Source of the DNA: G963678445 sp963678445
Lineage (GTDB): Bacteria > Hydrogenedentota > Hydrogenedentia > Hydrogenedentales > G963678445
Direction of reading: 5' to 3'
DNA: 64,000 bases
Assembly: GCA_963678445.1 (NCBI GenBank)
Contig: OY782877.1
Span: 1,674,001-1,738,000 of the forward strand
This document shows positions 8,746 through 17,980 of this stretch, piece by piece. The notes under the pieces are model-generated. The model did no database searches. It was not told the origin of the DNA and saw only the letters and a program-made list of their open reading frames with translations. The first letter of the stretch is position 1. Each line of letters opens with the position of its first letter. A program made the translations under genes and the position numbers.

Positions 8746-9750
8746 CTATTTCTCTTTCGGCCAATGCCAATCTTCTAAATCATCGCTCCAGGCAATCGCT
8801 ATGCTGGCTGCGCCATGTGCGGGTTCCGTCGCAAGTCCTTCTTTAGAAGAGCCATGGAAGAACATGATGTATTTGCCCACGCGGGGGTTACTTTTCAAAT
8901 CGAGGACAGTGGCTGCTGTCAAGCGCCCCTGCGCCCAAGGCCATTTTTCTTGTCCCAACGTCAGAAGCTGTATGTCGTCGCCCCATTTTCGGGGATTTTT
9001 AGACCGTTTGACGCCAATACCGTTGCGGGGGGAATGAAACATGACATAGGCGTCGTGAACGCGCAACACGGTTACATTTTCACCCGCCTGCGCGTGTCCG
9101 GCATAGGTCCAGTGTTCCAAATCATCCGAGAAAGACATGCTGACGCCATTTTGCTTGTAAAAACACCACCAGCGCCCCAGCTTGTCTGCATCGGGCAACA
9201 AATAGGGGTCTATCATACGGCCCATTTCCTCAACAGGCACATCATCGCCTTTCACCTGAAGGAGCGTTGGGGAGGACCAGTGCAACAGGTCGTCGCTACA
9301 CATGGTAAAAATACGGCTATCGTCTGTACCGAAGTCTTCTTTTTGCGGTGTCGGGTAGGTTTGCAGACAGAGCATCCATGTGTCGGCGTGCCGGACAATG
9401 TTGCCCGGACTGCTGAAGTTCAATGCGCGATCTTTAGGCGTGATAATTCGCGGATAGCTCCAATAGCACAAGTCACGACTGGTACTGTACGCGGTCATAT
9501 TGAAATATCCGTCGTCGCTATCGCGAACGGACAGGGTAAAGTAAAGATAGAAGATGCCTTTGTGATACACGGCGGCCGGATCGCGATACGCAAATTTTTC
9601 ATCCCCTCGAAAGATTATGGGCGAGGTTATTTTCGAAAAATTGATCGCCACTTCGGAAGGAGCAACCACGGTATCTTGGGCTGATACCTCTCCTTGTCCG
9701 GACATGGCAAGGGTTAGAATAAGCGATGTTAAAATAGAAAACATTTTCAT
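8746..9750 (-). CDS. Secreted GH43/GH32-like five-bladed beta-propeller glycosidase
   Basis: The start at 9750 is chosen because AGGAGA precedes this ATG and a clear signal peptide follows (about residues 1-24); the frame upstream runs into a dispersed repeat. The 334-aa product shows the propeller pattern of clan GH-F: 'FAYRDPAAVYHKGIFYLYF' with likely base Asp57, a second Asp in 'MIDPYLL', and a later 'DLEHWTYAG'-type blade. GH43/GH32 relatives cleave arabinosides, xylosides or fructosides; specificity is not evident. It is probably periplasmic or secreted. Confidence 0.7.
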   Translation of the reverse strand: MKMFSILTSLILTLAMSGQGEVSAQDTVVAPSEVAINFSKITSPIIFRGDEKFAYRDPAAVYHKGIFYLYFTLSVRDSDDGYFNMTAYSTSRDLCYWSYPRIITPKDRALNFSSPGNIVRHADTWMLCLQTYPTPQKEDFGTDDSRIFTMCSDDLLHWSSPTLLQVKGDDVPVEEMGRMIDPYLLPDADKLGRWWCFYKQNGVSMSFSDDLEHWTYAGHAQAGENVTVLRVHDAYVMFHSPRNGIGVKRSKNPRKWGDDIQLLTLGQEKWPWAQGRLTAATVLDLKSNPRVGKYIMFFHGSSKEGLATEPAHGAASIAIAWSDDLEDWHWPKEK

Positions 9751-9786
9751 TTTGTCTCCTGGTGCGGTCCGGGAGGTACGACACTT

Positions 9787-9833
9787 AAGCATCCCTGGCC
9801 ACAGCAAAATTTCGCTTTCCTACAACTTTGGAG
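9787..9833 (+). repeat. Dispersed intergenic repeat, copy 3 (partial)
   Basis: It keeps the right half of the family: 'catccctggccacagcaaaa', then 'tttcgctttcctac' and 'aactttggag'. It lies just upstream of the GH43-like gene and would corrupt its N-terminus if the longer frame were used. Confidence 0.6.
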
Positions 9834-9978
9834 GGCCTACCCCAAAGGGTCTATACTATAAACAGGGTGGAGTATCGTAAAAACGTGGTATCGTATTTGG
9901 TTTTATCGCTACCTGAAGCTGCGCTTGCAATGCAGACCACGCGCTGAGGGCTGACCTGTCGCAGCGCTGTTAAAACGC

Positions 9979-11682
9979 TCAGGAGTGAAGCGGCCCCTTC
10001 TCTGTTTTGGCAATCCTGTCGGGTTTTACAGCGATAATCTCATATGCCTCCACAAGCGCTTCTTTCCCCTTGAGCTGCTGTGCTCCAATGGGGTGACTCA
10101 GGATCCGATCCTGGAGAGGATAGCAGGTTTCATAACCGGCTACAATCTTTCCTGCTGCCGCCATGTCGCAAAAGCGTTTGGCGGTATTGACACGGTCCCC
10201 AACCACGGTAAAATCCATGCGGGTAGGCGAACCGATGTACCCGGCAATAACCTCGCCAGTGTCTATCCCGATGCCGACGTGGAGCTCGGGACGTTTCTCA
10301 TGCCTACGCAATGCATTCAGTTCCTGGTTGCGCTCCTGAATCTCCAAGGCGGCATAGATCGCATTTATGGCGTCCTCTTTAGAGGACAAGGGGGCACCAA
10401 AAATCGCCATAATCTCGTCGCCAATATACTTGTCGAGTGTACCGTTATGCTTGAATACAATATCCGTCATCGCGGTGAAATGTTCGTTAAGCATCTCCAC
10501 CATTTCATGTGGCTCTACCTGCTCCGCCAATTGCGTCGAACCGCGAATATCACAGAACAACGTTGTCACAATCGTCTTCTGCCCGCCAAGTACAATCGCC
10601 GAATCATCCTGCAAGACCTTGTCCGCCACGGCCGTCGGTAAAAAACGGCACAGATTCTGACGTTTCTTCTCCTCCTCCACCATACGCTGGTGTAGCTGTA
10701 CATTATCAATGGCCAGGGCCGCCTGTGACGCCAGCGAACTGAAAAGCTCGAGGTCTTCCTCGCTAAAGGAGACATCCGGATTTCGCGTATCAATGTAGAT
10801 AGAGCCGAGCACACGGTTTTCCAGTTTCAACGGCACGCACATAGCACTGGTAATCCGGCTACGAATGATGCTGTCTCGCATGCCGAATTCCTTGTCCGTG
10901 CTCTGATCCGACATCAGAACCGGCTCTCCATCAATCGCCGCACGCCCTGCGATGCCCATGCTCGGAGAGGAGGCACAAAGCTCCTGTCCCATCTGACGCG
11001 CAATACGCACATTCAGCTGATTGCTATCTCCTTCGCGCAGCATGACAAAACCACGATGCGCATTCAGGATTTCCAGACTCAGATCCAGCACATCAGACAG
11101 ACGTCGCTCCAAATCAAAATTCGACGTCATCACCTGGCTGGCTTTATGAAGCGCCGCCATGCGCCGATAAGCACGGCTCATCCGCTTTACATCGTCATCC
11201 TCAGCGGAAACGGACAACGTAGATGCCTCTGCCGCAGAGGCCAGTGGCTGTGCCGTACCCATGCGACTAATCAACGTCATGCTATTGCCGACCTGATCCA
11301 TCTCCGCACGGATCTTGTCCATGTTCTGCAACAGCTTGCTATCCGACGGACGGGCACGCCCCCCGCCTTCACTTGTATGTCGCCCAAACTGCGTGTCATC
11401 GCGATAAATCAACCGACACTTGCTACCAAACCAGATTTCATCCAGATGCGACAGCACCCGCTCCACAATACGCTGACGATTGACATACGTACCATTCAGG
11501 CTCTTCAGATCCACCAGCACCATCTTGTCGCCCCGCCGACACAACTTCGCATGATTTCGCGAAACTTCATCCGCTGTCAAAACAACATCGCTTTTTTCCG
11601 AACGCCCAAAATGGATCTCATCCCCCGACAACGGCACCGTCATCGGCGGCATACTCGGCTGTTCTATAATAACTTGTGGCAT
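9979..11682 (-). CDS. FHA-GAF class III nucleotide cyclase
   Basis: The 567-aa cytoplasmic signalling protein has three modules. The FHA domain (about 18-92) has GRS at 26-28, SRNH at 41-44 and NGT at 63-65, for phosphothreonine-peptide binding. The GAF domain spans about 185-335. The class III cyclase domain spans about 365-550. Metal-binding Asp378 (FCDIR) and Asp422 (GDEIM), the Lys418/Asp496 adenine-selecting pair, Asn499 and transition-state Arg503 (NTAKR) are all present, so it should be an active adenylyl cyclase. The ATG at 11682 follows GGGAGC and starts the FHA fold directly. Confidence 0.9.
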   Translation of the reverse strand: MPQVIIEQPSMPPMTVPLSGDEIHFGRSEKSDVVLTADEVSRNHAKLCRRGDKMVLVDLKSLNGTYVNRQRIVERVLSHLDEIWFGSKCRLIYRDDTQFGRHTSEGGGRARPSDSKLLQNMDKIRAEMDQVGNSMTLISRMGTAQPLASAAEASTLSVSAEDDDVKRMSRAYRRMAALHKASQVMTSNFDLERRLSDVLDLSLEILNAHRGFVMLREGDSNQLNVRIARQMGQELCASSPSMGIAGRAAIDGEPVLMSDQSTDKEFGMRDSIIRSRITSAMCVPLKLENRVLGSIYIDTRNPDVSFSEEDLELFSSLASQAALAIDNVQLHQRMVEEEKKRQNLCRFLPTAVADKVLQDDSAIVLGGQKTIVTTLFCDIRGSTQLAEQVEPHEMVEMLNEHFTAMTDIVFKHNGTLDKYIGDEIMAIFGAPLSSKEDAINAIYAALEIQERNQELNALRRHEKRPELHVGIGIDTGEVIAGYIGSPTRMDFTVVGDRVNTAKRFCDMAAAGKIVAGYETCYPLQDRILSHPIGAQQLKGKEALVEAYEIIAVKPDRIAKTEKGPLHS

Positions 11683-11830
11683 ATCCCCATGCTCCCTTGC
11701 CTTGATAATAACAACGCCACAAGACCGGGTCAATCACGTGTTGAACAGAAAACTTCACTTGCTATGCCCAAGTGCGCATAAATATACGAATATTTACGTG
11801 AAACTCAATCAAAAATCAGGAAATAATGCG

Positions 11831-12664
11831 ATGAAAACAGGACTCCCCAGCGAAAAAGAACTCAGCAATGTAGTCTCAACCTATTTGGAACGTTGGGATA
11901 GCCAGGACTACACAAGCGATGTGGCTCTATTTTTGATGGATTTTGCGCCAATTCTGCGCATGTATGCATGTCTGGATGAAAAAAACGACTTTTTCTATTT
12001 GATATACGAAGACTTTGTCGCGGGCGTGGATTCCTATCCAAAAAAAGAAGTGCTGAACTATTTACCCTGTCAGTTTCAGTTCCCATTCGATTTGATACAG
12101 GAGCGCCAGAAGGATAAGCAAAAGCACCTTGAGCTGTGCGCACATTGGGAAAGGCTACATGACAAAGCTGCTGGAATGCGTGCATTAAACAAACCGGAAA
12201 ACCAACAAGCCGAAGGGGACGCTATGAACGCCTTTCTCGATGGCGACACCCTGGATCGAACTACGTTTTGTCACCATTTCCGGTGGCTGATGGAATGCTA
12301 TAAACCGGAGGCGTGGAACGGGTTCATCGAAGGTACGCTGAACAACAATTCATTCCGAACAGGTTGGGACGACGCTGAACGGGTGGTGCAGGCAGGCGCA
12401 AGTCAGCTTAGCTATAACGGATTCAACCTTTTCGTGAAACGATTTTTCCTGTGGTGGAATCTGCTTGGCTATGATAACTCGCTCTTCTCCTGGAAAGAAA
12501 TAGAAAACACCTATCCCGCGCTATCTAAAATGAGCGAAGTTGGTCTGGCTAGCCTCCTTTTTGAACTAGAACGACGTGTGCTTCAATTAGATGTAAGACA
12601 GTTGATCCAGGCAGGCGTTATCGAAGAAATCCCCAATGACGATTTTGATACCCCCTCATTCTAG
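11831..12664 (+). CDS. Uncharacterised 277-aa cytoplasmic protein
   Basis: I do not recognise the family. The start at 11831 follows 'caggaaataatgcg'; the open frame extends upstream but with non-coding character. The product is acidic and rich in aromatic residues (W, Y, F) and helices, with no signal peptide or membrane segment. It is divergently placed from the FHA-GAF-cyclase gene with a shared 148-bp promoter region, so co-regulation is possible. Codon use resembles its neighbours. Confidence 0.7.
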   Translation: MKTGLPSEKELSNVVSTYLERWDSQDYTSDVALFLMDFAPILRMYACLDEKNDFFYLIYEDFVAGVDSYPKKEVLNYLPCQFQFPFDLIQERQKDKQKHLELCAHWERLHDKAAGMRALNKPENQQAEGDAMNAFLDGDTLDRTTFCHHFRWLMECYKPEAWNGFIEGTLNNNSFRTGWDDAERVVQAGASQLSYNGFNLFVKRFFLWWNLLGYDNSLFSWKEIENTYPALSKMSEVGLASLLFELERRVLQLDVRQLIQAGVIEEIPNDDFDTPSF

Positions 12665-12793
12665 AGACAATTCGTACGAAATTTTATTTTTAGATGAATA
12701 AAGCATTCCTGATGGAGTATTATTTACGAGCGGTTTGCGTAGTAACTGTTTTTTGCCACCATAAGAATGCAGGAACTTTATTAGACTGCAATC

Positions 12794-12880
12794 TGAAAAG
12801 CTGTCATAAAAAATGAGAAAGGTACTGTGCCCAGGAATAGGTATTGCCTGTAGCACTGGCCACCGCTGGACCTCTTTAGG
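12794..12880 (-). repeat. Dispersed intergenic repeat, copy 4
   Basis: Reverse-oriented copy, reading from 'aaaagctgtcataaaaaa' to 'ccgctggacctctttagg'. It ends 10 bp before the lipoprotein start at 12891. Confidence 0.7.
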
Positions 12881-12890
12881 ATGTAATTTA

Positions 12891-14576
12891 ATGCGAACGT
12901 ATTTTTATCACGCCTTTTCCTTCTTTGTTGTCGTATTGCTATGCACAGGATGCGATGCACTGAAACGCGATATTGAGATAACGGTGACCGCCGTGGACGC
13001 TAACACGGATCTGCGTCTGAAGCATTTTTACTATGCGGTGGATTACAGCTCTTCTTTCGATGATGGGGAAGTCTTTGAGCTTCCGGAATCAGAGCTAAAA
13101 GCGGTCAAAGCAGCCGGATTCTCACCTAAAAAAAGTAAACCTCTCCCCAGAAAAAACGAAAAACCTCCTATTTTTCCTTATAGTCAACGCTTTGACAGCA
13201 ATGAACCACCCAGAACAACGCGTATCCCCTCGGATAGCACCTCGGTTATGGTCTATGTGTATAGGGAGGGCTACTCGATGGAATGCATCGAGGTGCCGTC
13301 TGGGAAAAAACGCGTTACCATTACGGCAAAGCTTCATCCCAGCAAAGGGGTGCAGGGTACGGTGTTGGATAATTCAGGGAAGCCGGTGGTAGGTGTGCCG
13401 ATATTTGTGGGAAGGGATCGACCGCTAATCACAGAATTATCTACAAAATATGCTCCGTCTTCGTTTACTGAATCGTGGCTCGAAGGCGCATTCTGGATCC
13501 CTGCGTCCTGTCGGGAAATAGATGGCGTAGTCGCCTGGAGACCGTCGCAACCACCGATTTGGACCCCTGTCGCCCCGGAAGATAAGACCGTATCTGTTAC
13601 CCTGCCTCCCAAACAGGAGCTTCCCATCACGGTAGTCACTGACGTAGAACCCTTGCCCAAGGCATCCATTTTAATAGAATACCTTGCGGAGGATGACCGC
13701 GCTTATTGGCATGCGGAAGCGCACTGCGATACACAAGGAAAAACGACCGCGCTGGCCTTCCCAGACGCACGCCTGAATCTTGAACTGTCGCTTCTTACCA
13801 AGAAAGGCAAATGGACCATCAGGGAATCTTCCGATTTCTCTTCACCCTATGTCCGCGATGAAAACGAAAGCTCGGAAACAGACGCTGTAGCGAAAATGCG
13901 CCTGTTTCGCGAAAAACGTGTGCACGTAACTGTTCCTAAGGCGACCGTTGATCCCGTGGTGGTGAATCTTGCCAAAGCAACGAGCGAGGTGACGGTTTCC
14001 ATCCCGAATGCAGAGAAGTTTAAGCCTTGTTTCCTCTTCATGAACATGGTCCTGCTTACGGATGATGGAGAAATCATTTATGGCGGAACCCGTTCCCCTT
14101 GGAACGAAACCTTTCACTTTGCGCCTCTTCCCGCAGGACGCCTGTTTCTGGCGGCGTCTACACTCGGACAAAAGGGGGAAGGTTGCGCCGGTCTAATGCG
14201 GCGGATTGACGATGGAGAATCGCTGAGCATTCCATTACCGCTGACCGAGGGGACCGCGCATATAACAGGAAAAGTCAACGGCAAAAACAGCAGCCTACGC
14301 TACAATTATGCTCTTTGCCCTGCCGGGTTAACGCTCGAAGACGTCAAGACCATTGCACAGTGGCGGAGTGGGTCTTGTATGCCTGCAATTTGTTATGCAG
14401 ACCCCAAAAAATCGAAAACAGATGACTTCACTTTTTCAGCAGTGCCCAAAGGCGAGTATTCATTTTTTGTGGAAAGCTGGTCGCATCAAGATGGAAGAAA
14501 AATAATAACACTCCAGCCAGTTTCCGTTGCGGAGAACGCCCAGCTGACACTTGAGGTTGATTTATCCACCCTCTAA
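12891..14576 (+). CDS. Lipoprotein with carboxypeptidase-regulatory-like domain
   Basis: The start is placed at 12891 because the upstream frame is repeat sequence and this Met opens a lipoprotein signal: a basic start, the hydrophobic FFVVVLL, then CTGC with probable lipidated Cys21. The mature part (561 aa in all) is beta-rich. It contains a carboxypeptidase-regulatory-like unit around 'GVQGTVLDNSGKPVVGVPI' (about residue 155-185) and a second similar turn, 'GTAHITGKVNGK', near residue 465. No catalytic motif is visible. It is probably anchored in the outer membrane facing the periplasm or surface. Confidence 0.75.
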   Translation: MRTYFYHAFSFFVVVLLCTGCDALKRDIEITVTAVDANTDLRLKHFYYAVDYSSSFDDGEVFELPESELKAVKAAGFSPKKSKPLPRKNEKPPIFPYSQRFDSNEPPRTTRIPSDSTSVMVYVYREGYSMECIEVPSGKKRVTITAKLHPSKGVQGTVLDNSGKPVVGVPIFVGRDRPLITELSTKYAPSSFTESWLEGAFWIPASCREIDGVVAWRPSQPPIWTPVAPEDKTVSVTLPPKQELPITVVTDVEPLPKASILIEYLAEDDRAYWHAEAHCDTQGKTTALAFPDARLNLELSLLTKKGKWTIRESSDFSSPYVRDENESSETDAVAKMRLFREKRVHVTVPKATVDPVVVNLAKATSEVTVSIPNAEKFKPCFLFMNMVLLTDDGEIIYGGTRSPWNETFHFAPLPAGRLFLAASTLGQKGEGCAGLMRRIDDGESLSIPLPLTEGTAHITGKVNGKNSSLRYNYALCPAGLTLEDVKTIAQWRSGSCMPAICYADPKKSKTDDFTFSAVPKGEYSFFVESWSHQDGRKIITLQPVSVAENAQLTLEVDLSTL

Positions 14577-14629
14577 CGCTCTTTGTAAACCTATGTTTTT
14601 CGTCCCTCTTTTTTTAAAAACGGGGGGCG

Positions 14630-15043
14630 TTATTTTTTCGCAAGAAGTTGGGCAAGGAGCGTTTCAATGGTCTTCCGGTGGTCGCCTTGAATCTCGATGG
14701 TGTCGTCGCGTAAAACACCGCCCGCGCCGCATCGTTTTTTAAGTTGGGCAAGCAACGGTTCCAGGTCGCCGGAAAGATTACGGATGACGGTAACCATTTT
14801 CCCTTTGGCGCGTTTTTCGAGGAAGAGTGGCCAGTTGCCCGCCCGTGTTTTCTGGATGTGAAAAGCGGGCGCATTGGAGGTCGTCTCCGTCTTTGAAGCA
14901 GACGACGATTCTTCTGCGGGTAAATCGGCCGCCTTGTCGGATGTCGGCTGAAGGGATTGCAATGCGGCAAAGGGATTGTCGGTAAGCGGCTGACTTGAAG
15001 TGGAGATATCGACCCGAGTAGTTTTTCGACGTGATTGTTTCAT
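14630..15043 (-). CDS. SUI1/YciH-like translation initiation factor (eIF1 homologue)
   Basis: The 137-aa product has a polar, low-complexity N-terminus (about 1-70, rich in S, T, A and K) and a C-terminal SUI1 fold (about 75-137): 'GKMVTVIRNL', 'LKKRCGAGG', 'IEIQGDH', 'LLAQL'. YciH proteins modulate start-codon fidelity on the 30S subunit. The start at 15043 is preceded by GGAAAAGGAAAG; the longer frame adds a Cys/His-rich, unlikely leader. Confidence 0.85.
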   Translation of the reverse strand: MKQSRRKTTRVDISTSSQPLTDNPFAALQSLQPTSDKAADLPAEESSSASKTETTSNAPAFHIQKTRAGNWPLFLEKRAKGKMVTVIRNLSGDLEPLLAQLKKRCGAGGVLRDDTIEIQGDHRKTIETLLAQLLAKK

Positions 15044-15154
15044 GGTACACTTTCCTTTTCCGGGATTGTAGGAAATCCGGACAGCCGGATGCAATACGAA
15101 ATATCGTTGGACATAACCATGCATGTTGCACACTGTTCACGATAACAGGAAATC

Positions 15155-16198
15155 GTGGTGACGAAAATCATTTCAACATCGGTAGTAAAGCCGCGGGTAT
15201 ATTATTTGGATTTTGCGCGGGGCCTGGCTGTTTTTTTCATGATTATGCAACACACCATACTCATGCATGAGTATGACGCTGGAGAAGGAGATGGGTTGCT
15301 TGGCAATGTTTTTCTGCTGCTGGGCACTGCGCCCGCCGCCCCAGTTTTTATGTTAATTATGGGGGTTTTTATTGCGCGTGCGAAAGGCGGCGCCTTGGCG
15401 TTGCTCTGGCGTGGCGTAAAGCTCTTTGCGCTTGGCTATGTATTGAACCTGTTGCGTTTTACGCTTCCACTGCTTTTGGTGCAGACCAGCGGCGTTTCTC
15501 TCCCCCCTACGGAATCGCCAGGATATTTGTTTTGGATGGTTGATATTTTACAGTTGGCGGGACTTTCGTTTATCTTTGCAGCCCCCCTCAAAACGCTTTC
15601 AGGAAGACGTTGGGTTTTTCCGGCGATTATTACTGCAGTACTATTTGTTTCGCCGTTACTATGGGGAAGTTGTCCGAACTTCCCCCTCTTTGCGCCACTT
15701 TGGGGCACTGCACCAATTATAGAGTTCCCGTTTTTCCCCTGGGTGATTTACCCTCTGCTTGGCATGTGGCTCAGCCCCGTCCTGTTCAGCCTTCCGGAAG
15801 AACCAAAGCAAAGACGACAAATACTGCTCACCGGTGTTTTATTGATGACTGTCGGCGCACTGAGTTACGAACATCTTGTGCCGGGCGATTACCATCGTAG
15901 CGGGGCTGGAGTGCATTTTGCCATAATCGGCTTTGTCTGCGTCTGGCTGGTAGCGTGTAATTCTGTAACACAACGAGTTGATTGTACACACACCTTTTTC
16001 AAGACCATCTTTTTCTGGAGTCGGCAGGTAACAGGAATATACTTTATTCAGTGGATCTTGTTTGGCTGGAGCATGCTTGTGTGGAATCCCAATAGCATGA
16101 GTGGCTACGGTGCAACCGTAGTTGGATTGGGAGTGCTGGTGATAACGCATTGGATAATGCGACAAAAGCGCTGTCAAAAGCTATTTGCCTGGATATAA
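15155..16198 (+). CDS. Multi-pass membrane acyltransferase, HGSNAT/DUF1624-like
   Basis: The 347-aa protein has about ten transmembrane helices and begins with 'RVYYLDFARGLAVFFMIMQH', the signature of heparan-alpha-glucosaminide N-acetyltransferase-type (DUF1624) proteins, with the likely active His in 'MQHTIL'. It would transfer acetyl groups across the membrane to an unknown glycan. The start is one of two adjacent GTG codons (15155 or 15158). AGGA at 15147 fits the second slightly better by spacing. A dispersed repeat follows directly after the stop. Confidence 0.65.
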   Translation: MVTKIISTSVVKPRVYYLDFARGLAVFFMIMQHTILMHEYDAGEGDGLLGNVFLLLGTAPAAPVFMLIMGVFIARAKGGALALLWRGVKLFALGYVLNLLRFTLPLLLVQTSGVSLPPTESPGYLFWMVDILQLAGLSFIFAAPLKTLSGRRWVFPAIITAVLFVSPLLWGSCPNFPLFAPLWGTAPIIEFPFFPWVIYPLLGMWLSPVLFSLPEEPKQRRQILLTGVLLMTVGALSYEHLVPGDYHRSGAGVHFAIIGFVCVWLVACNSVTQRVDCTHTFFKTIFFWSRQVTGIYFIQWILFGWSMLVWNPNSMSGYGATVVGLGVLVITHWIMRQKRCQKLFAWI

Positions 16199-16256
16199 GT
16201 GGTCCAAGGACCACAATCGAGGGGTATGGCCCTTGCCATCGCTAATCACAGCAATG
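16199..16256 (+). repeat. Dispersed intergenic repeat, copy 5 (abuts stop codon)
   Basis: It starts at the base after the TAA of the acyltransferase gene with the palindrome gtggtccaaggaccac, then 'ggcccttgccatcgctaatc' and 'cacagc'. It is diverged at the right end. Confidence 0.6.
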
Positions 16257-16291
16257 GTTGTTATACCCCATTGAGAAACCTTGTAAATGTA

Positions 16292-16316
16292 CGGTAGCGG
16301 CGCTAAGCCGCTACCG
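16292..16316. terminator. Stem-loop between convergent genes
   Basis: CGGTAGCGGC and GCCGCTACCG form a perfect 10-bp stem with loop GCTAA, immediately after the stop of the 48-aa minus-strand gene. There is no T-run on either side, so a true intrinsic terminator is uncertain. Confidence 0.5.
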
Positions 16317-16318
16317 GC

Positions 16319-16465
16319 TTACATCTTAAAAGCGGCAATAATCGCGATGATAAATCCCAGCAGGGTTAAAAATAGGTCGGCTACGCGAAAGGTTGCGCCG
16401 CCAATTTCTACATCGCCGTAAAGAAAATCAAGGTAGGTTTGTGTGTTTGGACTTTCTTCTTCCAT
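16319..16465 (-). CDS. 48-aa single-pass membrane microprotein
   Basis: The start at 16465 follows AAGGAGAAACAAGCC, a strong ribosome binding site. The product has an acidic N-terminal half (MEEESPNTQTYLDFLYGD) and a C-terminal transmembrane helix, 'FLTLLGFIIAIIAAF', ending in KM. It is the last gene of the phoH-corC-bfn block, about 200 bp after the nuclease gene. Function unknown; the strong ribosome site and clean topology argue that it is real. Confidence 0.65.
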   Translation of the reverse strand: MEEESPNTQTYLDFLYGDVEIGGATFRVADLFLTLLGFIIAIIAAFKM

Positions 16466-16666
16466 GGCTTGTTTCTCCTTTGCGGTAGTTGTGTTGTTTT
16501 TACTATAGCATCCCGCTGGGGGACGGGTACAGTGCTTATGAGGTGGCAATATGGTTCAAATTCCACCTCAGTGCATACGAGAGCATGCCGTTATAATACC
16601 GTGGGGAACAAAAAAGTTGCCTCTTTCTGTTCCATAGCGGCACAAGTTGTGCTGCATTGAGGTGGC

Positions 16667-17152
16667 TCAGGTTTCGAAAATCTCATCGTCATCGTCGTCA
16701 TCATCGTTGTCATTCTCGCCGCGAATGGCCGGCCCCAGGATGGAGGCGTCTTGTGCGGCCATATCCATGACTTCTTCGGCGGCGTAGATCGGGCACTTTT
16801 GTCGCACTGCCAAGGCAATACCGTCGCTGGGACGTGTGTCGACGCGCAGCACTTTTTCAACATGTCCTTGCGCATCGCGTTGCTCGATGGTCAGGTGAGC
16901 GTAGAATGTGTCGCTTTGAAGACGGTAAATGGTCACGGCTTTCAGTTCACCGTGCAGGCCGGCCAGTATGTTTCCAATGAGGTCATGGGTCATGGGGCGG
17001 GCAGTTTTTTCGCGCATGAGTCCAATTTGGATAGCGCTGGCTTCGGGGACACCGACCAGTATGGGTAGTACTCGATTTTCATGCCGCAATAGTACCAGCG
17101 GGTACTGGTGTTCGTCGGCTTGGCTGACGCCGAGTATTTCGAGTTCGACCAT
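16667..17152 (-). CDS. Bifunctional nuclease family protein (BFN, DUF151)
   Basis: The 161-aa product matches the BFN/DUF151 fold throughout: 'ELEILGV', 'VLPILVGVPEASAIQ', 'RPMTHDLIGNIL' and 'RPSDGIALAVR' are the family's conserved blocks. Characterised relatives have RNase and DNase activity. The tail after about residue 145 is a run of Asp and Asn (DNDDDDDDD). The ATG at 17152 follows AAGGAGG by 5 bases; the longer upstream frame is not expected to be translated. Confidence 0.92.
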   Translation of the reverse strand: MVELEILGVSQADEHQYPLVLLRHENRVLPILVGVPEASAIQIGLMREKTARPMTHDLIGNILAGLHGELKAVTIYRLQSDTFYAHLTIEQRDAQGHVEKVLRVDTRPSDGIALAVRQKCPIYAAEEVMDMAAQDASILGPAIRGENDNDDDDDDDEIFET

Positions 17153-17230
17153 GACAACCTCCTTGTTGGCTCTGTATCGATTATACGCTCTTGAGGGGGA
17201 AATGCTCAATGGTCGCGGAGGGGAAAACTA

Positions 17231-17980
17231 TCAGGAGCCTTCCTTGGAAGAGGGTATGGTGGAATGGTGCTGGGGGAGGTAGGCGCCTCCGGAAACAATG
17301 AGTTTCATGGCATCTTCAATGGAAATGTTGAGCGGGGTTAGCTCGTTGCTGGGGACATAGAGCAGGAAGCCCGAGGTTGGATTGGGGGTGGTCGGGACGA
17401 AGACCGCCGTCAGGTCACGTCCGCAGGCTTTTTGCACCACGCCGTGTTCGCGCGCAGTGATAAAGCCTACGACGAGAAGACCGGGACGGGGGTATTCGAC
17501 GAGTACGACGGCCTGGAAAACTGCGCCTTCGCGTGTCATGAAGACGTCGCGAATCTGTTGCACGGCGAGGTAAAGACGGCTGATAAGAGGAATTTTGCCA
17601 AGTATGCGTTCGCCGTATCCGATGATCTTTCGTGCGACCAGGTAACGGGTGAGGAAACCGGTGGTAAGGAAGAGGAGGGTCGCCATGAGGAAACCGACCC
17701 ATGGGTCGTATTCGAAGGCCAGTTTTTCGTGTATTGCGGGCACGCGGGCTGCAACGGCGTTGATGTAGTAAACCAAGCCTTTGAAAAAGGTGTTGATGCC
17801 GCCGCCTACTTTGGTGAATACCCACCAGGCAACCCACAGTGTGACGAAGAAGGGGATCCATACGAGAAGGCCGGTGGTCATATATTGACGCAGGTTGCGT
17901 AGGTATGCGCGCAAAAATGAGATAGGGCCGTGGTAGCGGCGTTTTTTCTTGCGGCGTAATGTAAACGGGGGTCTACTCAT
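17231..17980 (-). CDS. DUF502 family inner-membrane protein
   Basis: The 249-aa protein has a very basic N-terminus (RRKKKRR), two transmembrane helices at about residues 35-55 and 95-115, and the DUF502 body: 'GYGERILGKIPLISRLY', 'FQAVVLVEYPRPG', 'VFVPTTPNPTSGFLLYVP'. The molecular role of the family is unclear. Its start overlaps the CorC-like gene upstream by 8 bp. Confidence 0.9.
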   Translation of the reverse strand: MSRPPFTLRRKKKRRYHGPISFLRAYLRNLRQYMTTGLLVWIPFFVTLWVAWWVFTKVGGGINTFFKGLVYYINAVAARVPAIHEKLAFEYDPWVGFLMATLLFLTTGFLTRYLVARKIIGYGERILGKIPLISRLYLAVQQIRDVFMTREGAVFQAVVLVEYPRPGLLVVGFITAREHGVVQKACGRDLTAVFVPTTPNPTSGFLLYVPSNELTPLNISIEDAMKLIVSGGAYLPQHHSTIPSSKEGS

